Below, one piece after another: positions 45,032-56,398 of a stretch of DNA of 64,000 nucleotides; within the stretch, counting starts at the first letter, position 1; each line of letters begins with the position of its first letter. The stretch is from Oopsacas minuta (lineage: Eukaryota > Porifera > Hexactinellida > Lyssacinosida > Leucopsacidae), in NCBI GenBank assembly GCA_024704765.1, contig JAKMXF010000332.1, positions 918,984-982,983 on the forward strand, given 5' to 3'. The notes under the pieces were generated by a model that did not search any database, had not been told where the DNA came from, and saw only the letters and a list, made by a program, of their open reading frames with translations. The position numbers and the translations under genes were made by a program.

Positions 45032-46969
45032 GCTTAGGGCCTCACGGCCCTCACCAATTCGACAAAAAATAGCTTGGCACAGCTTGTCTCAGTCTCCACA
45101 CTGCATTTGTTGTTTGCTCACAAAGTGTAGTCATTTTGAATGCGAACGCCACAAAAATTAATCTTAATTGAATTACAAAGCAGTCAATATGAAAACATCA
45201 AAAACAACGTCTATATCCACCATATTTGATTTTTAAGCTTCATTTCTGACTTCCACTCAGCCTAGCAGTGAATAAAGTTATCTTATGTATTAAAACTCAA
45301 TGGTTTTTATTGTTTTTCAGTTACATATAGGCTGTCAGTTTACATTAAGGGATGCGAGGGAGTGAGGTGTGAGCCTCTTTGAAATTCTTGCGATTCTGAG
45401 CAGGAGTTATAGAGAGAGCCTCATAGTATACTTGGCTTAGGACCCCATCGAGTGCTAATCCGGCCTTGGTTTACATGTGTTTAACCCAGCCTGACCAAAT
45501 TGAGTTCTGGTGCCTATGACCTGGACAATGCTAACTTTATTTTGAGGGTAAGATGCGAGGAAAGCGAGTCAAAAATTACGGCTTGCATTCGAGCTAATAA
45601 TTCAATATTTTGTCTTATTTTTCAATACCACTATGATTCCTTATCATGCCTAATTATCCTGGGGGACGCTTAATTTCAGGTGGGGCACAGCCCTATCTGG
45701 CCCCACCCTCGGTCCACCTCTGGATCTGCAGATCTGCAACTGGTCATGTGATAACTGCTGTTAATGTTGAAAACTACCATACTTGAACATATTCATGATT
45801 GTGTCAAGTTAGTCTAAGCATAGCAGTCCATACATAAGGCAATGGGGAGTTTAATACTTTTTGGACTAGGGATAAGATAATTAGTTTATATATTTACATG
45901 GGGAAGTCTATTTGTTTCGATAATATAAAAATGGTGCATTTTCCCCGAATACATATATTCTTGAAGCTTAACGATACATAAAGTCTGTACCTATGAACTA
46001 TTTCCGGTTAGAAATGACAAAGCTATTGCATAACAAAATCCTCCAATTTTCAAGCACTTTAAATAAATATATCTATTACCTTTACTTCTACAAAATTCAC
46101 AAATTTTGTACTAAGGATGTGTTCATACAAATATCAACAAATTAGTCATGACAACTTTAAGTTCTGGAGTTATTGTAGTGACCATGGATATCATTTTTGG
46201 TCCATCTTTACTGATAACTACTTTTATAGATATAGCCAAATCATCTTGCAAACAGGTACAGAATTCCCCAATTATCCTATTTGTTATGTATGTCCCAAAC
46301 ACTGATGTAGATTGGATAAACAGATTTGATGTCATGCGATATGACTCTCTTAAAACAGGAAGTTACAATGACTGGAGCTATAATTTGATATTTTATCAAT
46401 CAATGATTCTATGAACATAAGATGGACTGATGTAATACATGATAAGGCCTAGTACTAGTTGTTAGTGAGTTACGAAGAATTCAGTAACGTTAATTGACTG
46501 CACGAGACTCTAATCCTGAATTTCTGAGAACTGTTAAAGTAGCTACATGTTGTAATAGTAATCACTTTCCGGTTTGTTTGACTCATAAAAGGCAGTCAAA
46601 CCTGTGTCAAAGATAATTTGAACATCGTCCTTTATACGCTCTAAATTGTGATAGCTCTATGAAAGACTTAAACAATTCTCCATGGGGTCTCATTATACTT
46701 GTTACGATATTGACATTATGGTGAACTGTGGAAATGATAATCTTCAAGGTTTTAAACTTAAATGCATCAATTTAAAGGAAGACGATGAACTCCCTATAAT
46801 TCCAGAATAGATTTCTAATGAAATAATTATAGCTATGACAGTACGAGATAGATATGGCTAGATACTTGGATAAGTGATAAGATAAATTGGAGAAAGAAGA
46901 AAATATAGTTTCTAGGCTAGAAGTCCAAAATGTCGTACGTATTTCAAAGATCTGATTACCGCTAATATG
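45032..46969. other. no gene seen
   Basis: Overlapping frames on both strands at 46117-46414 have no recognised similarity. The remainder is AT-rich. Confidence 0.4.
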
Positions 46970-47130
46970 AACGATAGAAATCGTTTAGGGCTTGGTCTAT
47001 TTAATATCAAGCCATGGCTATGCAGGCGAGTACTAAATGTGATTGAATATATATTTGAGAATCGATTCGTTTTTGCTCGATATATGTATTGCATATTTGT
47101 AGAAAACACATCGTCAGAAATAATATACTG
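46970..47130 (-). repeat. dispersed repeat family B, copy
   Basis: Reverse orientation; it shares 'ctacaaatatgcaatacat' and 'cgagcaaaaacg' with the 18.1-kb copy. Confidence 0.45.
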
Positions 47131-47739
47131 AATGATTTCAAATATGTGTCTGGTAAGCATTTATTTGGTAAATTATGCCATCCATTCGAAAAACAATAAT
47201 CTTAAATATTGCACATTCTATTTCAATGTTAAAAATCAAATTATCTATAGATACTGTTATACAAAATCTCAAACATTAGTCATTCAAAATTTGCCGCGTT
47301 ATTGAGTTAATGTCGATACCATGGATGACACTTTATGAATTTTCAATTATAACTTAGAATCTTAAAATTATGGCAAAATCAGGATAACCCAAAATTTGTA
47401 CTTACTCAATAAGACTAAGAGATATCGTATCAAGAGTAATTTAGGGTATGGGAAGTCGGGTGTATGCTATTAAATTGCGATACTGAATTTACAGTAATTT
47501 CCACTATTATCGAGTTATGATAGAATATTAATTAAAATGTGTCATTCTTGGTCTCTACTGAAACTCAAGAACGACCTAACATTAGTTTAACTATTTTTTG
47601 ATATTTTGTATAATCTATAGATCATTTTATATGCAAACTTTGTGGCGAAATGTGCCACATTTAAGGTTTTATTAGGTTTCAAAGAAATGACATAATTTAC
47701 TAAATAATGCTTACTAGATACAATCTTCCACATTCCTGA
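47131..47739. other. no gene seen
   Basis: AT-rich; it contains a 'gggtatgggaagtcgggtgt' motif also present at ~8671 and, inverted, at ~8530. Confidence 0.4.
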
Positions 47740-47890
47740 ATTTTTAGTATATATCTGGCAATGTGTTCTACAATTATGTAATACATTTATTCCAGCAGAC
47801 AAGCATCGATTCTGTACTTACCTCGTTCAATACTCGGCCTGGTGACATATCCCTGGTCCATTTTTCTGAACTCGCGTCATGTCCTTATAT
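47740..47890 (+). repeat. dispersed repeat family B, copy
   Basis: 'tgttctacaattatgtaata' is followed by 'cggcctggtgacatatccct' and 'ggtccattt'. Confidence 0.5.
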
Positions 47891-48334
47891 TACGTAGGTT
47901 TCGATTGTGGTGATCATTAGAGAAATATTTCGTAAGAATTCAGCTTCTTGCGGGATATACTATCATTTGTGGAAAATATGCTCATGATCATGGCTTGACC
48001 TTAATCAAACTTTGTCGGATTCTGAAAATGTTCAAATGGGTGTCCCTCAATGATTTATTTAAGACCGCTTCTGTTTATAACTGATTTGTTTTCACACCTA
48101 AGGATTGTAGCTTAAGAATGTTCGCTGATGATCTACAATTTCACACATTGTTATTCTATCGGTGAGATAAATTCATGTTAAATAGTGAAATGGGATGTAT
48201 CCACAAGTAGTAGTGTAGCAAAAATATCTGTATTAACCTACTGTATTGTAATCCTATGGTTGTTTTCACTGATCACAAACTCTGTTATCAGGCTGTATTA
48301 CCTCTGTACAAAGATGTTGTACTGTATGTTTGTA
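47891..48334. other. no gene seen
   Basis: Short AT-rich stretch; a 60-codon frame at 48185 has no support. Confidence 0.45.
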
Positions 48335-48640
48335 TTGATTGAAGAACTAGAAGACTCCCAGGGCTGATTTTCGTCATATAGTGGATATTTTAGGCCTGGT
48401 GCGGACAAGTTGAGTCTTGGACGAAACTTCACACCTATTGCGATGTTATGACGTCATTGACACCTTTTGGATGTCCAAAACTCACTTTATTTACCACTGT
48501 TCAGCCAATATAAATGTATATTGTTGAAATTGAATCACAGGTGCCTTTACTCTAAACATTTGGAAATGCATCATGAGATTTTTACGTCATCATGACTGTT
48601 CAAAAATTGAAACTTTCCAGACTAAGTTTTATTCTGTCTT
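48335..48640 (+). repeat. dispersed repeat family A, copy 4
   Basis: 'attgaagaactagaagactc', 'aggcctggtgcggacaagtt' and 'cgtcatcatgactgttc' occur in the same order as in copy 3. Confidence 0.6.
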
Positions 48641-49194
48641 AATACACGAGATACGAAGTGTCGAGATTACAAACTAAAGCACACGTAAGAGCTCTAGTAT
48701 TTCTACAGAATTTATTGGAATTAGGATGGGCAATAAATAATCCAAAATTAACATTTAGAATATATGGTCCAAACACGTTTAACTGTTTATTATATACAGC
48801 ATTAATGTATTACCAACAATTACAAATACTGTAGTCGTGTGTATGTTTATCTTCTGAAATATTTGATTTGCCATCATCTCACTACTTATGATGTTATTTT
48901 TGAATGATTTGGAGTAGATTTCGAGGCTGTTTTAACCCTTTAATAAGTATGTTAGATCTTCGACTTACATTGTACCCTCATAACATGTGGTTGTATCGAA
49001 ATAAGTGTGAATTTTGATGGGATGCTGACACATTCCTCTGTTACTATACAAGTTTATATAAACACATTCTAGACTTTTCTGGAAAATATTGATGATACAC
49101 ATTTACTTTTGACAATAGTATCACTCGCGTAAATTATTTACGAAAATTATTGAAAAGATTATCACGCAAAGGAGCGTAGGGATTATTTAATACC
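48641..49194. other. no gene seen
   Basis: AT-rich stretch without recognised elements. Confidence 0.5.
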
Positions 49195-49830
49195 ATGTTT
49201 GTTGAGTTAGAAATTGGTATTCACTTACCTTAGTGACGTCTGGGACTTTTTTTCAAATTTTGTATTTTAACCTGTTTTGTCTCACATACTTTGGCTACAA
49301 AGCTCAAAATGTTAATTAGGCTCACTATCTGGCTTGTGAATATTTGTATTACCGCTATTCTATATTTCGGGCAATTTCTCAACATATTGTGAACATCCAA
49401 CTAACCATTTTTGAGATATGCCCACTTATTTGTGAATATCAGATGTTCGTTGAACATGTGGCTCTCGATTTTCAATTTTTCAGAAATGACCGACACGGTT
49501 ACTATAAATAATTTTCTCAGTATTATTCATGTGCATCATTGTCCAAAAGTAAGCTATATATGGTTGTAATGGTACCAATTACTAACTTTAGTACTCTATT
49601 ATTTGAGTTATGACGCTGAACAATTAACACCTATCCTTAATTGGTAGAATTGAACATGAATCATGAAATATTTACTGCATATAAATATATTCTTATATTC
49701 ATTAGATAAAAAGTCTGTGAAACCCCAAATATGGCTATATTCTATATTTACAAGCCCATTAGATCCTGATTATGATTGACAATTCAGCTATTTGCTATTT
49801 ACAATGTTTCTTGATTTTTCTACATACGTA

Positions 49831-50741
49831 CAGTCAGAGGACAAAAGTATTCGACCACACAAATATATTGTCATAAATTGTATACTCTTTCCCGCTCCTA
49901 TATATTGTATAGTCTATATTCGTAGCTGCAATCTAGTAATTTGTATAGAATAACATGTTTTTCAAGAATTTCAAAAAATATTTTCGATTTACACATTTTG
50001 AAGGTGTTAATTATTAATAATTATTAGATAATTATTGATAATCAAAATATGTGGTAATTCAAAGCCTATTAAGAATCTATAATTTCTGACTTGATAATTG
50101 AATTCTACTTGGGCGAGTTCCGCCAGATTAAAATTTCCAATCGGATTGAACAATTTTTACCAAAGTTATAGATGAATTTCAATTTGTCCCACTTGTGCCA
50201 CTTTATTCAAAAGGTGGCACAGGTGGCAGGAAAAAGCGCAACTACAAGGAAATCAACTAGGCTAGGAGGAATAAGTCGAAGTAAAATTTTCGAAAGATAA
50301 GACTATGCTAACCCTAGAATTACAAAATAACCTCTTGGCAGTGGCCACTGTGCCACCTTGGGCAAAAGGTGGCACAAATGGCACAAATTGAAATTCATCT
50401 ATAACTCTGGTAAAAAATTGTTCAATCCGATTGGAAATTTCAATCTTGGGTAACTCACCTACGTAGAATTCAAATATCAAGTCAGAAATTATAGATTCTT
50501 AATAGGCTTTGAGTTACCACATATTTTGATTATCAATAATTATCTAATAATTATTAATAATTAACACCTTCAAAAAGTGTAAATCGAAAATATTTTTTGA
50601 AATTCTTGAAAACATATGTTATTCTATGCAAATTACTAGATAGCAACTACGAATATAGACTACACAATATATAGGAGCGGGAAAGAGCCTACAATTTATG
50701 ACAATATATTTGTGTGTTCGAATATCTTTGTCCCCTGATTG
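49831..50741. mobile_element. Tc1-type foldback element
   Basis: Arms of ~390 bp (49831-~50225 and ~50345-50741) are inverse copies. The ends CAGTCAGAGGACAAAAGTAT and, inverted, CAATCAGGGGACAAAGATAT are of the Tc1 form. TA precedes the left end; on the right the dinucleotide is ca. The loop contains the repeated GTGGCACA motif. It has no coding capacity. Confidence 0.75.
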
Positions 50742-51279
50742 CATATATGTGCTAAATCTACTAGGTACTATATTTAGTATTAAAATGTTTGATTTTTAAG
50801 TAGTGTTCGAAATTCAATCCTATATATTCCTTTTGTGTTATTTCTTAATGGCCATACCAATTGAAGTATCATCTCTCTATGATAATTATCATCTTGATAA
50901 TAGTTATCGAGTTTGTAGGTCCATGCTGCTATCGGCCTGCTTCCCATGCTCTGACCAGGAAATCTCTTCAGCAACCACCTTCCCAACTGCTATCAAATAT
51001 ACCTGAGAAATTTCACCATGTTAAATTTGCATCGGGGTAAGTGATCTACTAAATCCAAAATATCTGCAGCATTAGTCGGACTGGGTTATCTAACCCAGAA
51101 GCAGGAAAATTAACTATCAATGGATGGTAACAAAACCACACTAATGTCGAGTTTCCACAAACATTGAACAAAGCCTATGTATCACCAGAAGTACTGTGGT
51201 GTGTAGCTCAGAATATCGCTCTCACCAGATCTTTGCATCTTCTCTCAATAATTACATAATCAAGTTTACAGATCCCCTA

Positions 51280-52990
51280 GACCTGGTAGGCCGCTACAAC
51301 AGGCACCATATAGACCGATGTGTAGGAAATGTGGGAAATATAAGAAGAATCACTCTGAGAAATTTTGTCAAAGGATTATGTTACACCCTCATAGATCTTC
51401 ATATGCAGGTGAACTATCTGCAAATATAGTAGAAACTCGAGGTTTCACTAGTGCAGTTGCAACATAGTACACTAAAAATCAATGCAAGGAGACAATATTC
51501 ATATTCCAGTTAGTTTGCTTCATCCTCACGATCCCACCAACCAAATTGTGGTATCTACAGCTAGCTATGCAGGTAGAAGTTGTGTTAATATAGAGTTGAG
51601 CGTTGAAGCTGCTCGAAGTATTCAAAGATTAGGCCACTCGGTTCTTGAAAACATTCTTACTGGGAATTAGGCAGATTACTATTTAGAGAAGGAATTACGT
51701 TCCCTATTGATGGAATCATAAGGGCTTGGGATGAAAATTTCCTTCTTTGGTGATATTTTACTCCAGTTACACTTGAGATACATCGTGAAAGTATGGTGAT
51801 TTCACCAGAGGCGACACCGTTTTCTTTTTCATTGATAACAAATTTCATATCGACGGGCGGAAATTTTTCTTGAAATATCTGTAAATGTTATCTCGATGAA
51901 GCCTAGATGTTCATATTTGCCAACTACTAATAGTCTCCTAACTAAATTCGACTTTGCCATTGGAAAGGGTTCTGAGAACTATCACAATATGAAACAACTG
52001 TTTACTTATCCATCAATACTTAACTTATTCCCTTTGATTTTCCCGTCCAAATTGCTTGTGAATGAACAATAGCAGCTCTGCTTGTTGGAGTCCAACTAAC
52101 TTCCAGCAACTTCCCTATTCCCTATTGTTTGTGGGGTAATGGTACTATTTGTATCGGGATACCTGATGAATCGAGGATGTGTGAAGAATTGTGAGAGATC
52201 TTTCCAAAAGCATCATAACGTCGTCAATGAAAACCTATCATTATTTGGACTGAGTCAGTTTTGGAAATATTACTCACCCTCCATTACATATTCTTTGGGG
52301 ATTGGTAAAAAATTATACAGTATTGCAAGGCCTTATGATGGTTCATCGAGAAGAGGAAAGCGCAAACTTTACAAACTGCACTGCACAAGTTTAACATTTT
52401 TAAATCAGAATATTGGGATGGTACTCTGGAGGGCAATTCATGTTCAATGCTCTTGGACAATTTTCAAATATATCCCATTCCCAAAAATTGTGCAAAATTC
52501 TTGTTGCATTAATTGAATTGAAGCCTGCTAAACAGGCTTGTCTATGCAATGTAAGGAAATTTAGATGGAAATACAGCATTAGAAATTTTCGTGAGACATG
52601 ACATAATATGGGTTTCTCATGGTCTTTGAAGTAGTATATTCTCTCAGACCATTATGAAGAGTATTTCAATAGTTTTGAAATTATCCCTCATGCAAGAGCA
52701 GCAATTAGTTCAGAGCCAAGTGGTGAAATGCTCCATTCACGATTACAAAATTATGGGATCTTCGCTTCCAGACAAGAGGAGAAAATCCTATTTACCCTCA
52801 AAGTCTTATTGATTGTATGGTCACTTAAAATTTTAACCTAGAGTGCCGGATAGAGCTTTGAGATCAAACACAGAAAATCTCGAGAAAGATATTCAGGAAA
52901 TTGATATTGATGACGAATTGATTGAAGATGATGAAGAGAGAGTAGAATTGCATAATTGGCTAACTGTTCCGAACACTCAGATCTAAGTCA
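51280..52990 (+). pseudogene. decayed coding-like stretch, unidentified mobile-element protein
   Basis: Pieces in shifting plus-strand frames include MCRKCGKYKKNHSEKFCQR (a Cys-rich motif, ~51320), EYWDGTLEGNSCSMLLDNF (~52410), HARAAISSEPSGEMLHSRLQ (~52690) and an acidic end (DELIEDDEERVELHNWLTVP, ~52915). The 'G..EGN.C..LL' and 'EPSGE..HS' patterns recall transposon proteins in animal genomes that lack a settled class. I do not assign a family. Many stops make it non-functional. Confidence 0.35.
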
Positions 52991-53493
52991 TTCAGGTGTT
53001 AGTTAAGAGTAATATTAAACTCTCACTACTCCACTGATTAGTTATGCTCAACTTTGTACGTATCTCATAAATATAAGACATTATGCTATACACTGTATAT
53101 ATTTCATGATTTATGTTCAATACTACCAAGTATGGATCGGTGTTCATTGTTCAACGTCATAACTCGAATAATGGAGTCCTAAAAGTTACCGTATCGGTCA
53201 TTTATGAAAAATTGTAAAATCGAGAGGGAGATGGCTCAACAAACGTCCGATATTCAGAACTTAGCTAACATATCTCAGAAATGGTTTGTTAAAAGTTCAT
53301 AATGTTTGGAGAAATTGCCGCTATTATAGAATAGTGGTAATACGAATATTTTCAAGCCAAATATTGAGCCAAATGAGCATTTTTTAACTTGAGCTTTGTA
53401 GCCAAAGTGATTGAGCCAAACAGGTCAAAATTTGAATTCTCCTGACGTCACAGAGGATAGTAAATACCAATTTATTACTCAACAAACATTGTA

Positions 53494-53626
53494 CAGTAGA
53501 CTCTAGTTAATATGTGAACCAGGGACTGCCAGAATTCATACTTCTTTCCGGAGTACGTATCGAAGGGGACTGATAAAGTGTACAATTTGTGCTCCTAATC
53601 GTGTTCGTATTAACGAGACTCTAATG
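53494..53626. mobile_element. pogo/Tigger-like MITE
   Basis: The ends are CAGTAGACTCTAGTTAATA and, inverted, CATTAGAGTCTCGTTAATA, with TA duplications at 53492-53493 and 53627-53628. It lies 4 bp outside the 4.3-kb unit. Confidence 0.7.
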
Positions 53627-53628
53627 TA

Positions 53629-54220
53629 TTACATATTCCATTTTGGTGTGCCTAAACGTCAATCGTGTTTGGAAAAATATAGCCCATGAGAATCTGGTAT
53701 CGAAACATGTATGATTTGAAAGTCATTGAATATTAAGATTCTCAAAATATTTATCTTTCGGAAAATCGAAAGAGTCGTTTTTACATTGTAGTAACGCAAA
53801 CACTGTTTTCATACCCCATGAATAATAATCGAAATTATCACATTTATAGTTGTCCCCATTATCCTTTCATTCTTTAGGAAATTCATAAGTCAATAACCCT
53901 ATCTGTTATAAATAAACTTTAATCTCCGATAGAACCAAAATTACTGATTTTCCATCAGCCGATCATACTTTCTAAACGTATAACTTCCTCGATCCAGAGT
54001 TAAAATGCATTTACGGTAAAATATATGTGTGAAAATTTGATGTGCAATCAATGTTCTAAATCCGCTCTGCATGATAATTTTTTCAATTTTCTCGTAAAGA
54101 ATTTGCACACGTGGATCCGCAATATGGACTTTCTATTCAAGAATAATACAGTTTTTGCTGCCAAAGCCCATGCTTAATAAATTATTTAGTCACTTACTAT
54201 ATATGTTCAATCACTACATA
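53629..54220. other. no gene seen
   Basis: AT-rich stretch without recognised elements. Confidence 0.5.
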
Positions 54221-54646
54221 CGGGGTTGGAGTTTAACTCGGGCTAAATAGGTTTAGCCCAGCCCAGTGGCTAAAACCCGGTTTTACCCGGGTTAATCAAA
54301 CTCTAGAAGTATAATTCCCCTTTTTGGAGACTCAATTTTAATATGATTTATTACATATATTTATTCGGAATGAATGCTAAAATTCTTACTAAATAACGTC
54401 TAGTTTTATGTCAATTGTACGATTACAGATCTTTTTTATGAGGGCTTTGAATATTTACTGTGTTTACAATTTAATCAAATTTTTGTCTGGAAATCCTAAG
54501 TGAGAGACTCAAACACAGTTGAGGTAGTTTACCAAATTAAATGTGGTTTCCCACAGTTTAATAATCAGTTTTGATCATAAAAGAGCGTTTAACATGGTTT
54601 TAACCATGATTTAAACCATGGGGGTGGGTTAAACTAGTCAACCCTG
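54221..54646. mobile_element. hAT-like MITE
   Basis: The ends are CGGGGTTGGAGTTTAAC and, inverted, CAGGGTTGACTAGTTTAAC. The flanking 8-mers actacata (54213-54220) and actatata (54647-54654) match at seven of eight positions. Short palindromes of 'aaccatggtt' type lie inside the right half. Confidence 0.7.
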
Positions 54647-54906
54647 ACTATATATGATGTAATCTATACTATTATAATGCAATTAATCTATATGTATATA
54701 TGCCAGGGTTGTTCAATAAGTAACAAGACTTTTTTCATAATTCATATAGTCAACCTATACTTGTCATAATTAATTACACAGGCCTACAAAAAATGCTATA
54801 TTGCAGTTGTTTATAGTTTGATCACTGATTTAGACTAATTTAGGTGCGCTGATTCTGAATATCTATTCAGTTTTTTCTTATCACGTCAGTTTTTTTCACA
54901 ACCATA

Positions 54907-56250
54907 CAGGGTGTAACAAAATTGATGCCCTATTGTTTACAATTAATTATTTATAAAACACAGCCACATCAAGTATCTACGAATTTATACTATTTGCTAT
55001 ATCTATGTTAATTCTATTCATAACTAATGATATTTAATTATATTGCAAGGTATGACTCACATTTAACCACAAATATGCTAACTCATAATTTCATATTTAT
55101 TAGCTAATTTTGCGATGTTTAAAGAGCATGCTATTCGAAAAAGACACATAGCTATTGGCATGTTATTACGTGGAAAAACTCAAAGAAACGTAGCCATTGA
55201 ATTTGGTGCAGATATTCGTACAATACGTAGGTGGTGGGCTAGTTATACACTAGGGAAGTCTCTGAAGAATCTGCCTGGGCGGGGACGCAAGGATTCCATA
55301 CCTAGAGTTGCAAAAATTGTAATATCCAAGTCTGTTTCTAAAAGGCAACAATCTACAAGGAAATTATCCAAAAGGCTAAAGGTAAAAGGGATCTCAATCT
55401 CACATATGAGCGTTCATCGATACTTAACAAACGTGATTAGGGCAAAAAGTTTTAAAAGACCTGTAAAACCTCGACTAACTGATAAACAGAAAGCTAACCG
55501 AGTTTCCTTTTGTAAAGAGAGAAAATATTGGACTGTAGATGACTGGAGACGTATACTTTTCTCTGATGAGTCTCCATTTGAAATATTTCACACACCAATC
55601 AGACAAAATGACCGAATTTGGGCAAAAAATAATCTCACATTGTTACCTCAAGAAAAGATAAAATTTCCCTCCAAATTGCACGTATGGGGTATGATGTCCT
55701 ATTGTGCACTCTCGGACCTTCACATTATACCAGTTGGCTCCACTGTTACCGCTAAATATTATGCTGAGGAAATCCTGACAAAATTCCTTTTGCCTTCTCT
55801 CAAAAGAAAACGCAAAACTGGATCAATCTTGGTACGACAACTTCTCCCAAACATGTCCAATTATATTTCCAACAGGATGGAGCTCCAGCACATGCAAAAG
55901 TAACACAGGAATGGTGCAAATTAAATCTACAATGGTTTTGGCAGAAGGGTATCTGGCCTGGGAACTCCCCTGACTTAAACCCGATTGAAAATCTTTGAGC
56001 GATATTAAAAAGCAGGTCGATGAGATGGAAATGTGTACAAACATTGAAATGCTTGAAAAAACTGTAAAATTGGCATGGTCAGAAATTTCACCAGAAATAT
56101 TAGACAATCTTATAAGTAGCATGCCGAAAAGAATACAAAAGTGTTTGGAATTTTCTGGAGCTTATATAGGAAAGTAATTAACAGTATGTACTAATGTACA
56201 ACACCAAATATATATCTACAAAGTATAGGCCATCAATTTGTTACACCCTG
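54907..56250 (+). mobile_element. Tc1-like transposon (DD36E), innermost insertion
   Basis: The ends are cagggtgtaacaaaattgat and, inverted, cagggtgtaacaaattgatg. TA duplications lie at 54905-54906 and 56251-56252. The 1344-bp element has a plus-strand transposase with few lesions, so it is probably the youngest layer. Confidence 0.9.
55115..56177 (+). pseudogene. Tc1-like DD36E transposase, nearly intact
   Basis: The ATG at 55115 opens a 262-codon frame. It begins with an HTH (RHIAIGMLLRGKTQRNVAIE), then IRTIRRWWASYTLGKSL and the GRPR-like NLPGRGRKDS. A second HTH covers STRKLSKRLKVKGISISHMS, and the core has first Asp in RILFSDESPFEIF and LHVWGMMSYCALSDLHII. A frameshift near 55830 moves to the frame with YFQQDGAPAHAKVTQEW (second Asp) and NSPDLNPIENL (Glu), followed by a TGA (55996-55998) where Trp is expected, and the C-terminal frame to 56177. 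I count 36 residues between the second Asp and the Glu, so DD36E, not the classical DD34E. Confidence 0.85.
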
Positions 56251-56398
56251 TATAGCTACATTTTCAGAAAAATTTCGATTTTTGCCAAAAATTGCTCATG
56301 ATTACATATTACAACAATGACATTATGTACATAGTATATATATTCAAATAGTCTTATTTGCTTATTGGTTTTTAACTAGTCTGTATTCTTTTTTGTTG

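Larger units (their letters stand above)
49195..53489. mobile_element. 4.3-kb unit bounded by ~0.4-kb inverted repeats
   Basis: 49195-~49647 and ~53124-53489 are inverse copies, sharing 'gtttgttgagt', 'gaaattggtattcac', 'gacgtc', 'gctacaaagctcaa', 'ccgctattctata' and 'gagttatgacg'. Their outer ends both start ATGTTTGTTGAGT. No clear target duplication was found. A Tc1-type foldback (49831-50741) is inserted inside. Decayed plus-strand coding-like sequence lies at 51280-52990. It may be a large DNA transposon or a chance inverted pair of a repeat family. Confidence 0.5.

Noticed and set aside
46117-46414. Overlapping frames on both strands
   Set aside because: No recognisable domain in either direction, no splice context; probably low-stop chance sequence.
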